A DNA stretch of 64,000 bases from [Clostridium] symbiosum (GCA_036419695.1 CP143946.1:1978001-2042000), one strand, 5' to 3'. Positions 26,117 to 35,262 are shown, numbered from the stretch's first letter. The notes: generated by a model from the letters alone, not told the origin. Program-made: numbers and translations.

Positions 26117-26470
26117 ATGACAGAACAGCAGAAAAAGGGGCAGATTTACATAATTGGAGTCATTGCGGGCGGAGCCGTTGCGGAACTGTGCACCGTTGCA
26201 ATTTCGGTTAATATGATACGGATTATTCTCAGCTGCATTGTCTGGTATTTCCTTTACCAGGGACACAGGTGGGCTAAATACCTGCTGACTGCGCTGAACG
26301 GTATAGCGGCCGTATTCGGGGCCTTTACGGTGACGGAATTTGTGCTGGGAGGCATGGTTTCGTTTTATGTATGGGTATTGTTTTTTATTACGACGATCTA
26401 CATGGTCAGTGTGCTAATCCTTGTGATGTCAAAGGATGCGAAGGCATTTCTTGACAGGAAGAGGAGTTGA
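26117..26470 (+). CDS. Small integral membrane protein of unknown function
   Basis: 117 residues with four predicted spans (about 10-30, 34-50, 54-75, 82-104) and a short basic C-terminal tail. No family recognised. TAGGAGGAAAGG precedes the ATG at about 10 bases. It stands alone, closed by the long terminator at 26585. Confidence 0.7.
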   Translation: MTEQQKKGQIYIIGVIAGGAVAELCTVAISVNMIRIILSCIVWYFLYQGHRWAKYLLTALNGIAAVFGAFTVTEFVLGGMVSFYVWVLFFITTIYMVSVLILVMSKDAKAFLDRKRS

Positions 26471-26584
26471 AAAAATAAGTCGCGGCAGGCGGATGGCAGA
26501 CGGGATTGGATGAGTCTCCGGCTTCCTGGTTGGCCGTTTCATGGAAAAATCCGGACCGATTTTTTGATGGTATTTGCATAGCAG

Positions 26585-26641
26585 CCGTCAAAGTAATGCG
26601 GCAGTCCTTATGGGGGCTGCCGTATTACTTTGGCGGTTTTT
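26585..26641 (+). terminator. Long-stem terminator
   Basis: Twenty bases at 26585-26604 pair with 26617-26636 with one or two mismatches, followed by TTTTT. Confidence 0.85.
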
Positions 26642-26762
26642 AACATAATTAAAAAACTTTTTTATTTATTTTTAATAATTGAAAAAAATTTCTTGACGTG
26701 ATATAGTTTAATTAAGTTGTTATGAATGAGTATTACAAATAAGGTGAATGCGAGGGATTTGT

Positions 26763-27464
26763 ATGAATCAGATGAATCAGGCAATTGTGGATCGGATTAA
26801 GGGGGGCTTAATTGTATCCTGTCAGGCGTTGAAAGAAGAGCCTCTGCACAGCTCCTATATTATGTCACGGATGGCGTATGCGGCGATGAAGGGAGGTGCG
26901 GTAGGAATCCGGGCCAATACAGTTGAGGATATTACGGAGATTAAAAAGACGGTGGACCTTCCGATTATCGGGATTATTAAGGAGGTGTACGGGGACTGCA
27001 GTGTGTATATTACACCTACGGTAAAAGAGGTTGACGCCCTCGTGGCATGCGGTGTGTCGATTATCGCGACGGATGCGACGGACTCCGCGAAAAGACCGCG
27101 CCCGGACGGAAGGTCACTGGATGATTTTTTCGGCGAGGTGCGTGAAAAGTATCCGGAGCAGTTATTTATGGCTGACTGCTCCAGCTATGAGGAGGGAATG
27201 CATGCGGCCGAGTTGGGTTTTGATTTTGTGGGGACCACGATGAACGGATATACGGACTATACCGCGGGCGTGGAGCTTCCCAATATTGAGCTGATGGGAA
27301 GGCTGGCGAAAGAGTGCGGCAGGCCGGTGATTGCCGAAGGCGGAATCTGGATGCCGGATCAATTGAAGGCGGCGCTTAATCGCGGCGTCTGGGCGGTTGT
27401 GATTGGAAGCGCCATCACAAGGCCGCGGGAAATTACACAGCGGTTTGTGTCGGCTATTAAGTAA
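26763..27464 (+). CDS. nanE: N-acetylmannosamine-6-phosphate 2-epimerase
   Basis: 233 residues of TIM-barrel fold. NanE turns ManNAc-6-P into GlcNAc-6-P in sialic acid breakdown. Family marks: GGLIVSCQALKEEPLHS at the start, LPIIGIIKEVYGDCSVYITPT with a catalytic lysine near residue 65, IIATDATD, and the phosphate loop IAEGGIWMPDQ near residue 200. The ATG at 26748 sits too close to its site; GAGGGA (26752-26757) fits the ATG at 26763. First gene of an eight-gene operon. The AT-rich upstream region (26640-26740) has TTGACG at 26693, but the -10 is unclear. Confidence 0.93.
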   Translation: MNQMNQAIVDRIKGGLIVSCQALKEEPLHSSYIMSRMAYAAMKGGAVGIRANTVEDITEIKKTVDLPIIGIIKEVYGDCSVYITPTVKEVDALVACGVSIIATDATDSAKRPRPDGRSLDDFFGEVREKYPEQLFMADCSSYEEGMHAAELGFDFVGTTMNGYTDYTAGVELPNIELMGRLAKECGRPVIAEGGIWMPDQLKAALNRGVWAVVIGSAITRPREITQRFVSAIK

Positions 27465-27531
27465 GAAAGGATGTTAATGCTCAGCAGACGGTACAGGTAC
27501 TGGACAGATAAAACTGGAAAAGGAGAGAGGG

Positions 27532-28446
27532 ATGGAGAACAAAATAGTGGCGCTGGATATCGGAGGCACATCCATCAAGTCCGGACTCTGGTGCGGCGGT
27601 GAACTGACGGAAGTGAGGGAGTGGGACACCAATGCTCAGAATGGCGGCTCCTATGTAATGGAGAGGGTAAAGGAAATCCTACGCGGATACCGGGGATACC
27701 GGGCGATCGGAATCAGCACCGCGGGACAGGTGGATTCTAAAAAGGGCCGTATCCTCTATGCCAATGAAAATATTCCGGGCTATACCGGGATGCCGGTACG
27801 GGAGATTTTAGAACGTGAATTTGCGGTGCCGGCGGCGGTTGAAAATGACGTGAATGCGGCGGCCCTTGGAGAAGCCAGGTTCGGCGCGGGGATTGGACGC
27901 AGTGATTTTCTGTGTATTACATATGGTACCGGAGTGGGAGGCGCGATCGTGATAAATGGGGAGGTATATACGGGAGGCACATTCTCGGCCGGTGAGTTTG
28001 GCGGCATCATTGTGCACCCGGAGGATCGGGAGGCGGGCAGCCCCTTCAGCGGCTGTTATGAAAAATACGCCTCCACCACGGCGCTGGTGCGAATGGTGGA
28101 GAAGTACGACGGTGATCTGGACAGCGGAAGGAAGATATTTGAGCGTCTTTCCGAGCCGGGAGTCTACGCCCTGGTCGACGTCTGGATCGATGAGATAGTC
28201 TATGGCCTTATCACGCTCATCCATATTTTCAATCCCTCCTGTATCATCCTGGGCGGCGGTGTGATGGCCCAGCCGCATGTGATACGCAGAATCCGGGAGA
28301 AAACACAGTGTGAGATTATGGACAGTTTCCGCGGTGTGGAACTGCTTCCGGCCGGTCTTGGAAACAGGGCGGGGCTGCTTGGCGCGGCCTGGCTGGCCTC
28401 CGGGCTTTGTGAAGAAAAAAACGTCAACCCAACAATTTGGAAATAA
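27532..28446 (+). CDS. nanK: ROK family sugar kinase, probable N-acetylmannosamine kinase
   Basis: 304 residues. The ATP-binding DIGGTSIKSG (about residues 8-17), the sugar-binding VENDVNAAALGEARFGAG (about 102-119) and CITYGTGVGGAIV are ROK hallmarks. The ROK zinc motif C-x-C-G-x2-G-C is not complete: only GCYEKYAST remains after GSPFS, so this is a zinc-less variant. Sitting between nanE and nanA, it most likely phosphorylates ManNAc to ManNAc-6-P. Glucokinase activity is the alternative. Confidence 0.85.
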   Translation: MENKIVALDIGGTSIKSGLWCGGELTEVREWDTNAQNGGSYVMERVKEILRGYRGYRAIGISTAGQVDSKKGRILYANENIPGYTGMPVREILEREFAVPAAVENDVNAAALGEARFGAGIGRSDFLCITYGTGVGGAIVINGEVYTGGTFSAGEFGGIIVHPEDREAGSPFSGCYEKYASTTALVRMVEKYDGDLDSGRKIFERLSEPGVYALVDVWIDEIVYGLITLIHIFNPSCIILGGGVMAQPHVIRRIREKTQCEIMDSFRGVELLPAGLGNRAGLLGAAWLASGLCEEKNVNPTIWK

Positions 28447-28468
28447 AAAAATATTTTTTTATACAAGA

Positions 28469-28497
28469 TTGACGAAAAATATTTTTTGTAGTATGAT
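28469..28497 (+). promoter_or_regulatory. Internal promoter before nanA
   Basis: TTGACG (28469-28474), 17 bases, TATGAT (28492-28497). The leader then carries the hairpin at 28547-28594, so nanA and the transporter genes can be transcribed apart from nanE-nanK. Confidence 0.65.
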
Positions 28498-28546
28498 GAA
28501 TTTATTATTAATGCACACAGGAATTCTGCCGGAAAGAAATAATCAG

Positions 28547-28594
28547 GTTACTATTCACAGAACCGCGCTTTACAGCGGGGCTGTGAACAGTAAC
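28547..28594 (+). promoter_or_regulatory. Stem-loop in the nanA leader
   Basis: GTTACTATTCACAG (28547-28560) pairs with CTGTGAACAGTAAC (28581-28594, one mismatch), with an inner CCGC/GCGG stem. There is no T-run, so it is a leader structure or REP-like repeat more than a terminator. Confidence 0.55.
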
Positions 28595-28657
28595 ATAACC
28601 AGGGCATTTTTCCTGAAACAGGGGACCAAAAAGTAAAACAGACAAAGGAGAGGAAAT

Positions 28658-29575
28658 ATGAGAAATCTGGATAAGTACAGAGGAATCTTTCCAGCATTTT
28701 ATGCCTGCTATGATGAATCGGGAGAGATTAGTCCCGAGCGGGTGAGGGCGCTGACGGAGTTTTTTATTAAAAAGGGCGTAAAGGGAGTCTATGTCAACGG
28801 CTCTTCCGGTGAATGCATCTACCAGAGTGTGGAGGACCGGAAAACCGTTCTGGAGAATGTAATGGCGGCCGCCCGGGGAAAACTGACCGTCATTGCCCAC
28901 GTGGCCTGCAACAACACGAAGGACAGCGTGGTCCTGGCAAAACATGCCCAGGAGCAGGGGGTGGACGCCATCGCGGCAATACCGCCGATCTACTTCCGCC
29001 TGCCGGAGTATGCCATTGCAAAATATTGGAACGACATGAGCGAGGCCGCTCCCGATACCGATTTTATTATTTATAATATCCCGCAGCTGGCCGGCGTGGC
29101 CCTGACTCCGTCCCTGTTTGCGGAGATGAGAAAGAACCCAAGGGTTATTGGAGTGAAGAATTCTTCCATGCCGATACAGGATATCCAAATACTGAAGGCG
29201 GCGGCCGGGGATGATTACGTTATCTTTAACGGTCCCGACGAACAGTTTATCGGAGGCCGTTCCATCGGGGCCGACGGCGGGATTGGCGGAACCTATGGCG
29301 CGATGCCAGAGCTTTTCTTAAAGCTCAACGAACTTTTTGAGGCGCGCGAGATGGCGGAGGCCTGTCGTCTCCAGTATGTGATTGACGATATCATTGCAAA
29401 GCTGTGCAGTGCCCACGGTAATATGTACGGCGTGATAAAAGAGGTGCTCCGCATCAATGAGAAGCTGGATATCGGAGGAGTCAGGCTGCCGCTGGCGCCG
29501 CTCACCGAAGCTGACTATGCCGTTGCCGGTGAGGCGGCAAGGATGATTGTGGAAGCTAAGAAGGAATTCTGTTGA
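28658..29575 (+). CDS. nanA: N-acetylneuraminate lyase (DHDPS superfamily)
   Basis: 305 residues of TIM-barrel aldolase. It splits Neu5Ac to ManNAc and pyruvate. YVNGSSGECIYQS corresponds to the pyruvate carboxylate loop; the catalytic tyrosine is in YNIPQLAGV (near Y139) and the Schiff-base lysine in VIGVKNSS (near K167). YNIP, in place of the YNVP of dihydrodipicolinate synthases, and FNGPDEQFIGG favour the lyase. The position within a nanE-nanK operon with a sugar importer supports it. Other sialic acid-like 2-keto acids are possible substrates. Confidence 0.88.
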   Translation: MRNLDKYRGIFPAFYACYDESGEISPERVRALTEFFIKKGVKGVYVNGSSGECIYQSVEDRKTVLENVMAAARGKLTVIAHVACNNTKDSVVLAKHAQEQGVDAIAAIPPIYFRLPEYAIAKYWNDMSEAAPDTDFIIYNIPQLAGVALTPSLFAEMRKNPRVIGVKNSSMPIQDIQILKAAAGDDYVIFNGPDEQFIGGRSIGADGGIGGTYGAMPELFLKLNELFEAREMAEACRLQYVIDDIIAKLCSAHGNMYGVIKEVLRINEKLDIGGVRLPLAPLTEADYAVAGEAARMIVEAKKEFC

Positions 29576-29612
29576 CAGCGGTTTCATAAATGGGGAAGGG
29601 GGAAGGGATGCC

Positions 29613-30542
29613 ATGAGTGAGGCCAAAGTAAAAGGGGCGGGAAAGATATCGAAGGAAGCGCGCTTTGCCTGGCTGATCAACATTCCGCTGATTGTGTATC
29701 TGCTGTGCGTCCTGCTCGTGCCGATTATCTGGGGGATTTACATCAGTTTTACCAACAAAACCATAGGCGGCCCGGCCAAATTCATCGGGCTCCGCAACTA
29801 TGTGCGTCTGTTGACGGATAAAGAATATCTGCATTCCATTGTTAATACGCTGAAATTTACTTTTTTCGCGATTGCACTGAAGGCAGTGCTCGGAACCGCG
29901 ATGGCTCTGTCCCTCAATATGGAGTTTAAGGGACGCAACATCGTCCGGGCGATCCTGATGATTCCGTGGACGCTGCCCAATATCGTGGCTGTTTACAACT
30001 GGAAATGGATTTTCAGCACCAACGGAGGCGTGGCAAATTATCTGATGCGCACGTTCGGCCTGATTGATAAGGATCTCATCTGGTTCGGCTCGGCCGGACT
30101 GGCCATGACGGCTATTATTATCAGTAATGTATGGAGGGGGACCCCGTTTTTCGGGATGTCGATTCTGGCGAAGCTGCAGACCATTTCAGGTGATTATTAC
30201 GAGGCGGCACAAATAGACGGGGCCAATGTGTGGCAGCGTTTTATCTACATAACGCTTCCCGAGATTAAGGAAGTGCTGCTGTTATCGACGCTGATGTCCA
30301 CGATTTGGACTCTGAATGAATTTGAGAGCGTATGGCTGATGACGGGAGGCGGGCCAAACGGAAGCACCCAGGTCATGAACGTATACAGCTACAAGACGGC
30401 CATGATGCAGATGATGCTGGGACGCGGTGTGGCGGTGGCCGTTATTGCAATGCCGTTCCTGTTTTTGATTATCAATTGTATCGCGAAGATGATGCTGCCG
30501 GATGAGAATGCCGGGAAGCGGAAGAGACGGGAAAAGGGGTGA
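29613..30542 (+). CDS. ABC sugar transporter permease (MalF/UgpA type)
   Basis: 309 residues with six spans. It has the first-span WLINIPLIVYLLCVLLVPIIWG and the EAA loop YYEAAQIDGANVWQRFIYITLP near residue 205, the contact to the ATPase. GGAAGGG (29601-29607) precedes the ATG at 29613. No ATPase gene is in the operon, so a shared MsmX/UgpC-type ATPase from elsewhere is expected, as is usual for this family in Firmicutes. Confidence 0.9.
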   Translation: MSEAKVKGAGKISKEARFAWLINIPLIVYLLCVLLVPIIWGIYISFTNKTIGGPAKFIGLRNYVRLLTDKEYLHSIVNTLKFTFFAIALKAVLGTAMALSLNMEFKGRNIVRAILMIPWTLPNIVAVYNWKWIFSTNGGVANYLMRTFGLIDKDLIWFGSAGLAMTAIIISNVWRGTPFFGMSILAKLQTISGDYYEAAQIDGANVWQRFIYITLPEIKEVLLLSTLMSTIWTLNEFESVWLMTGGGPNGSTQVMNVYSYKTAMMQMMLGRGVAVAVIAMPFLFLIINCIAKMMLPDENAGKRKRREKG

Positions 30543-30546
30543 GACG

Positions 30547-31377
30547 ATGAAAAGTAACAAAATGCTGAGAGTGCTTAATTATCTGTTTGTAGCCCTGATG
30601 TTGATTGTCGCGCTGTTTCCCATCTACTGGATGCTCAACACGTCTCTTAAATCCCAGGGGGAAATATATGCGAAGATTCCAACCATGTACCCTCACAAGT
30701 TCAGCCTGGAGGCATACCGCTATCTGCTGACGGAGACCTCATTTGTAAGCGGTTTAAAGAACAGCCTGATTATTGCGGTGTTTGTATCTGCCTTCTCCAT
30801 CCTGGTGGCTTACCCGGCCGCCTATGCGATTGCGCGGATTAAATTTAAGGGCCGCAGGATGTACTCGAAGACGGTCCTGTTTACCTATCTGCTTCCGACC
30901 TGCGTGCTGTACATCCCTCTCTATATGTTTGTATCGACGCTGAAGCTGAGCAACAGTATTTACGGGCTGATGCTGATTTATCCCACCTTTACCCTGCCCT
31001 ATGTGGCATGGATTCTGATACCGCATATTGCTTCGGTTCCGGTGGAGTTAGAGGAGGCGGCCAGGGTGGACGGTTGTTCCAGGATTGGAACGATGTACCG
31101 GATTGTGTTCCCTCTGGCGCTGCCAGGCATTGTCTCTACCACAATCTTTGCCTTTGCCATGTGCTGGGGTGAATACCTGTATGCACTTGTCAATGTGAGC
31201 AGCAAGGAGGTGCAGACCTTCCCGCTGATTCTGTCGGCCATTATCTATGGGGATATGCCGGCGTGGAACCAGCTGATGGCCGGAGCGATGGCCGCATGCA
31301 TCCCGATTCTCTGCATTTATATCTTATCAAACAGCGCGCTTGTCGGAGGAAAGACGGCGGGCGGTGTGAAACAATAA
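30547..31377 (+). CDS. ABC sugar transporter permease (MalG/UgpE type)
   Basis: 276 residues and six spans. ALFPIYWMLNTSLKSQGEI near the start and the EAA loop ELEEAARVDGCSRIGTMYRI near residue 165 are typical of this subfamily. It starts 4 bases after the partner permease with AAAAGGGG upstream, and forms the channel with it. Confidence 0.9.
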   Translation: MKSNKMLRVLNYLFVALMLIVALFPIYWMLNTSLKSQGEIYAKIPTMYPHKFSLEAYRYLLTETSFVSGLKNSLIIAVFVSAFSILVAYPAAYAIARIKFKGRRMYSKTVLFTYLLPTCVLYIPLYMFVSTLKLSNSIYGLMLIYPTFTLPYVAWILIPHIASVPVELEEAARVDGCSRIGTMYRIVFPLALPGIVSTTIFAFAMCWGEYLYALVNVSSKEVQTFPLILSAIIYGDMPAWNQLMAGAMAACIPILCIYILSNSALVGGKTAGGVKQ

Positions 31378-31393
31378 AAGGAGGAAAATTATT

Positions 31394-32779
31394 ATGAAGA
31401 AAAACAGACGTTTCTGGAAAAGGGCCGCCGGCATTACGTTGTGTGCGGCAATGGGTATTTCCCTGACCGCATGTTCCGGCAAGGCAGGGGATGCGACGGA
31501 CGCAGCCGCCCCGGCGGGAGAGAGCACAAAAGCGGAGGCAGGCAAGGAGGCTGAGGCAAAGGAACTGACGATCTGGGTGGAGAAGCTGTTCAGTGATGAG
31601 GTGAATAAGGCAACTGAGGAGAGGGTGCAGCAGTTTGCGGCGGAGAGCGGAATCAAAGTAAACTGTGAGGTTATAAACTCCACGGACTTTATACCAAAAC
31701 TGAACGCGGCCATTGAGGGCGGAAATGCACCGGATGTGACCTACACCGATACCACCAGGACGATGAACTATTATCCGAATATTCCCTACACCGACGTGTC
31801 GGAGCTGGTGAATGAGCTGAACGAGGAGCGCGGCTATTTTGATTCCGCCTACGCCAGCACCCAGATCGACGGGGTCCATTATTACGTGCCGTACAGCAGT
31901 TCCGCGGTCATCATGTATGTGCGCAAGGATGTCCTGGAGGAAAAGGGAATTACCGAGATGCCGAAGACCTGGGATGAGGTAGTGGAAGTAGCAAAAAAGG
32001 TGACGGATCAGGACAACAATTTCTATGGGCTGGCCATGGGCTGTGGAGACACCGATGACGATGATGAGAATGAATGGCGTCAGTGGCAGTGGAACGAAGG
32101 CGCCTATATGTTTGACAAAGACGGCAATATCACGATCAAAGACGGCAATAAATGGGCGGACAGGCTGGATATGATCGGGCAGCTCTACAAAGACGGCGTG
32201 ATTCCGGCGGACAGCACGACCTGGGATGCGGGCGGCAACAATTCGGCCTATATCCAGGGCAGGGCGGCTATCTGCATCAACGGACCGTCCCTCTATGTTG
32301 CGCTTCGTGACAACGAGGAAAATAAAGAAATTTTTGATAACACGGCTTTTGTATCTGCTCCGGTCGGCTCGGAGAACGGAATCTACATGAGCTTCCCGAG
32401 AGGCTACGGCATCACAAAGACTTCCAAATACCCGGACGAGGCGGCTGAGTTGATTAAATATCTGCTGGATCCCGAATGGTACGGCCAGTGCTTCGAGACG
32501 ACGGCTCCATTCCTGGCCCCTGTATTTGAAGATACGGCAAAAGCAGATGTATGGCAGGATGAAGTGAATGCCCTGATCGTGGATTATGCGCGCAATGCCG
32601 GAGGTTATTACGGCTATCCGGTTGATACGCTGGAAGGACGCGCAGTGGCATCCAAGCACTTCTTCAGCTATCCGGCCTGCAAGATGGTAAACCAGGTAAT
32701 GACGGGTTCGGCTACGGGAGAGGAAGCGGTCGATATGGCCGTCCGGGCGATTGAGGACATTCAGGACGTAATGCAGTAG
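31394..32779 (+). CDS. ABC sugar-binding lipoprotein (family 1, probably sialic acid or amino sugar)
   Basis: 461 residues. The lipoprotein signal has LTAC (Cys near position 27), followed by an Ala/Glu/Lys linker and the family-1 start ELTIWVEKLFSDEV. GGNAPDVTYTDT and EKGITEMPKTWDEVVEVAKKV are conserved family-1 segments. It binds the solute outside the membrane for the two preceding permeases. The nan genes upstream suggest a sialic acid or its derivative. Order permease-permease-binding protein is less usual than binding protein first. Confidence 0.9.
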   Translation: MKKNRRFWKRAAGITLCAAMGISLTACSGKAGDATDAAAPAGESTKAEAGKEAEAKELTIWVEKLFSDEVNKATEERVQQFAAESGIKVNCEVINSTDFIPKLNAAIEGGNAPDVTYTDTTRTMNYYPNIPYTDVSELVNELNEERGYFDSAYASTQIDGVHYYVPYSSSAVIMYVRKDVLEEKGITEMPKTWDEVVEVAKKVTDQDNNFYGLAMGCGDTDDDDENEWRQWQWNEGAYMFDKDGNITIKDGNKWADRLDMIGQLYKDGVIPADSTTWDAGGNNSAYIQGRAAICINGPSLYVALRDNEENKEIFDNTAFVSAPVGSENGIYMSFPRGYGITKTSKYPDEAAELIKYLLDPEWYGQCFETTAPFLAPVFEDTAKADVWQDEVNALIVDYARNAGGYYGYPVDTLEGRAVASKHFFSYPACKMVNQVMTGSATGEEAVDMAVRAIEDIQDVMQ

Positions 32780-32797
32780 GCAGGGAAAGGTGACGGT

Positions 32798-33778
32798 ATG
32801 AAACAGACAATCTGGATTAACGTGGATCCGGTAAAAGTGGATTTGTCCTATCTGGAAAAGCAGTTTTCAGGAAAATATAATTTTGTGGCAAAGGCAATTC
32901 CGGGAAACCGGCCGGATCTCGTGAGAGAGCAGGCGCTCATGTCGGACGTGGTGATCAGCACGCTGGAAAAATGGGATGAGGCGCTCCTGGCGGAGGCCGA
33001 GGGAAAGGTGAAATTCATCCAGAAATATGGGATGGGGCTCGACAATATCGACCTTGCGGCTGCAGCCGGACATCACATCCCGGTGGCCAATATCATCGGG
33101 GCAAACTCAGCCTCGGTGGCGGAGGTGGCGCTCTTACATATCCTGAACGCAGGCCGGAAATTCACCCCCTGTGTCGGCGGCGTAAAGGCCCGTATATGGC
33201 CCTCTACCATTACTGGGACAGAGCTGGACGGTAAAACCGTGGGCCTTCTGGGATTCGGCAATATTGCGCGGAACCTGGCCCGTATGCTGTCGGGTTTCCG
33301 GGTGCAGATTCTGACCTATGATCCCTATATAAAAGAGGAACAGCTTCCTGCAGGGGTGCGGTCTGCCGGTTCCAGGGAGGAATTATTTGAACAAAGCGAC
33401 ATTGTGAGCCTGCATATCCCAAGCACGCCGGAGACGGCGGGCAGCATCAACCGGGAATGCTTTGACAGGATGAAGATGGGCGCATACCTGATCAACACCT
33501 GCCGCGGCAGCGTGATGAATGAGGCGGATCTGGTCGAAGCGCTGAAGAACGGCCGGATTGGGGCAGCGGGTCTCGATGTGCTGTGCGATGAGCCGCCGAT
33601 GGAGGATAATCCGCTCCTGGACATGGAAAATGTATTTATCACTTCCCACATGGGCGCGGAGACGGCGGAGGGGGGACTGCGGTCCCAGACCATCATGGCG
33701 GAGACAATCGAAGCGTTTCTGGAGAAGGGGGAACTGTCACAGTATGTGAGAAATAAAGAGCTGCTGGACAATTTTTAA
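32798..33778 (+). CDS. D-2-hydroxyacid dehydrogenase (phosphoglycerate dehydrogenase-like)
   Basis: 326 residues. The Rossmann motif is VGLLGFGNIARNLARML (GxGxxA near residue 152-157). The catalytic trio is Arg in NTCRGS (near 236), Glu in LCDEPP (near 265) and His in SHMGAET (near 284). Such enzymes reduce 2-keto acids or oxidise 2-hydroxyacids with NAD(H). It sits between the sugar importer and a LarA-like racemase, so these two late genes probably handle a 2-hydroxyacid together. That step is not part of the standard nan pathway. Confidence 0.85.
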   Translation: MKQTIWINVDPVKVDLSYLEKQFSGKYNFVAKAIPGNRPDLVREQALMSDVVISTLEKWDEALLAEAEGKVKFIQKYGMGLDNIDLAAAAGHHIPVANIIGANSASVAEVALLHILNAGRKFTPCVGGVKARIWPSTITGTELDGKTVGLLGFGNIARNLARMLSGFRVQILTYDPYIKEEQLPAGVRSAGSREELFEQSDIVSLHIPSTPETAGSINRECFDRMKMGAYLINTCRGSVMNEADLVEALKNGRIGAAGLDVLCDEPPMEDNPLLDMENVFITSHMGAETAEGGLRSQTIMAETIEAFLEKGELSQYVRNKELLDNF

Positions 33779-33899
33779 GCAGGCTTCTGGAAAATCAGGG
33801 AAATAGCATCGGCCGGAGGGCTGCCATGAAATGAGAGACTTCATTTTGCGGCAGTCCTATAGCCGTATAGGAGACCGCTATTGGCGGTGGAGGAATTAT

Positions 33900-35120
33900 A
33901 TGGATGTTACATTGTATCAGGTTGCCGCTGAAAATGGGAAGGTCAGGGTAAGTCTGCCCGAAAACTGGCATACGGAGTATTACGGAATGCCGGGGGATAC
34001 GATGCCAGCCCTGACGCTGGAGCAGATTAGAAACCGGATTAACCATCCGTCCGGGGGAATGAAAACAATCCGTGAACTGGCCCGGGGGCGGAAGAACGCA
34101 GTCATTATATTTGACGATGCCAGCCGCGGGACAAAGCTTAAAGAGATCGCGGAATTTGTGGTGGAGGAGCTTCTGGCGGCAGGAATCCGGGAGGACAATA
34201 TCGAATTCCTCTGCGCCCTTGGAAATCATGGGGCCATGACGAGAAGCCAGTTTGTCAGAAAGCTGGGGGAAAATATAGTCGGCCGGTTCTGCGTATTTAA
34301 CCATAACCCATACGAAAATAATGTGCTGCTCGGTTATACACCGGAGGGCGTTCCGGTGGAAATTAACCGCGAGTTTGCAGAGAGTGACGTAAGAATTGGA
34401 ATAGGGGCTATTACCCCGCACCCGCTCAATGGATTTGGGGGCGGGGGAAAACTTCTGTTTCCGGGAATTGCTTCCATCGCCACGACCACAGGAAACCATA
34501 CGAAAAGCAAGTATGGGTGGATGGGGCAGCAGAGTTCCCCTGTTATGAGGACGGAGATCGAAGATATGACCCGGATGGCGGGAGAGTTTTTTAAGATAGA
34601 TGTGATTTATAATGCAAGGCTGGATATCATCGGACTGTTTGCGGGAGATCCGATAGCGGAATATTATGAGGGGATTCAGGCGGCGGCTGTGACTTATCGA
34701 AGCCGGATTCCGGATAAAAAGGATGTGATCGTGGCAAATGCCAATGCGAAGGTCAACGAGGCGGATCTGGCTATTCTGAATGCGGCCGCGTACCTGAAAG
34801 AAACGGGGGGAGATATTGTACTCGTCAATTATTGTCCGGACGGGCAGGTGGTGCACTATTTTTCAGGTCCCTTCGGCAGAAAGGCCTTCGGAAGACAGTG
34901 GGGCCCGATGGGGGACGAAGTGGCCCATGTGCGCCGCATTATCTGCCTGAGCCCCTATCCCGATCAATATTCGACTCTGCGCTTCGGCGATGTGGACGGA
35001 AAGAAACGCGTGGTGTGGGTAAAGACGTGGGAGGAGGCGATGGAGCTTCTGAGAAAAGACCACGGAGAGGGGACGGAGGCCGGGATTTTTTCCGACGGGA
35101 CGATACAGTATTTTGCATAG
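33900..35120 (+). CDS. LarA-like nickel-pincer racemase family protein
   Basis: 406 residues. LarA enzymes racemise or epimerise 2-hydroxyacids with a nickel-pincer nucleotide held on a lysine. The sequence keeps what matters: IFDDASRGTK, the ALGNHGAMT histidine, TPHPLNGFGGGGKLLFPG with histidine and cofactor lysine, and TGNHTKSK with the second catalytic histidine. GGTGGAGG (33886-33893) serves the ATG at 33900; upstream in-frame codons lack a site. LarB, LarC and LarE, which make the cofactor, are not in the window. With the preceding dehydrogenase it would convert one hydroxyacid isomer into the form that is oxidised. Confidence 0.82.
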   Translation: MDVTLYQVAAENGKVRVSLPENWHTEYYGMPGDTMPALTLEQIRNRINHPSGGMKTIRELARGRKNAVIIFDDASRGTKLKEIAEFVVEELLAAGIREDNIEFLCALGNHGAMTRSQFVRKLGENIVGRFCVFNHNPYENNVLLGYTPEGVPVEINREFAESDVRIGIGAITPHPLNGFGGGGKLLFPGIASIATTTGNHTKSKYGWMGQQSSPVMRTEIEDMTRMAGEFFKIDVIYNARLDIIGLFAGDPIAEYYEGIQAAAVTYRSRIPDKKDVIVANANAKVNEADLAILNAAAYLKETGGDIVLVNYCPDGQVVHYFSGPFGRKAFGRQWGPMGDEVAHVRRIICLSPYPDQYSTLRFGDVDGKKRVVWVKTWEEAMELLRKDHGEGTEAGIFSDGTIQYFA

Positions 35121-35203
35121 GTGAAATGATATCGGACCGCTTTCGTGCATCATATACAGCATCGGAAATCCCGGATTACACACGACGATAGAGACATACC
35201 TTC

Positions 35204-35232
35204 TTTACAAAACTAATATAATTAGTTATAAT
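35204..35232 (+). promoter_or_regulatory. Promoter with embedded TetR-type palindrome
   Basis: TTTACA (35204-35209), 17 bases, TATAAT (35227-35232). The spacer holds AACTAAT-ATA-ATTAGTT (35211-35227), a perfect 7-bp dyad, the expected operator of the TetR gene 30 bases downstream. Confidence 0.72.
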
Positions 35233-35262
35233 ACTATTATCAATAGTTTTTGGAGGCATATT

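Noticed and set aside
31241..32659. Long open frame (472 codons) on the minus strand
   Set aside because: It lies exactly opposite the sugar-binding lipoprotein gene, which has a signal peptide, binding site and family motifs. The minus frame has none of these and is a by-product of codon bias.
33795..34856. 353-codon minus-strand frame
   Set aside because: Antisense of the LarA-like gene, with no family resemblance or binding site.
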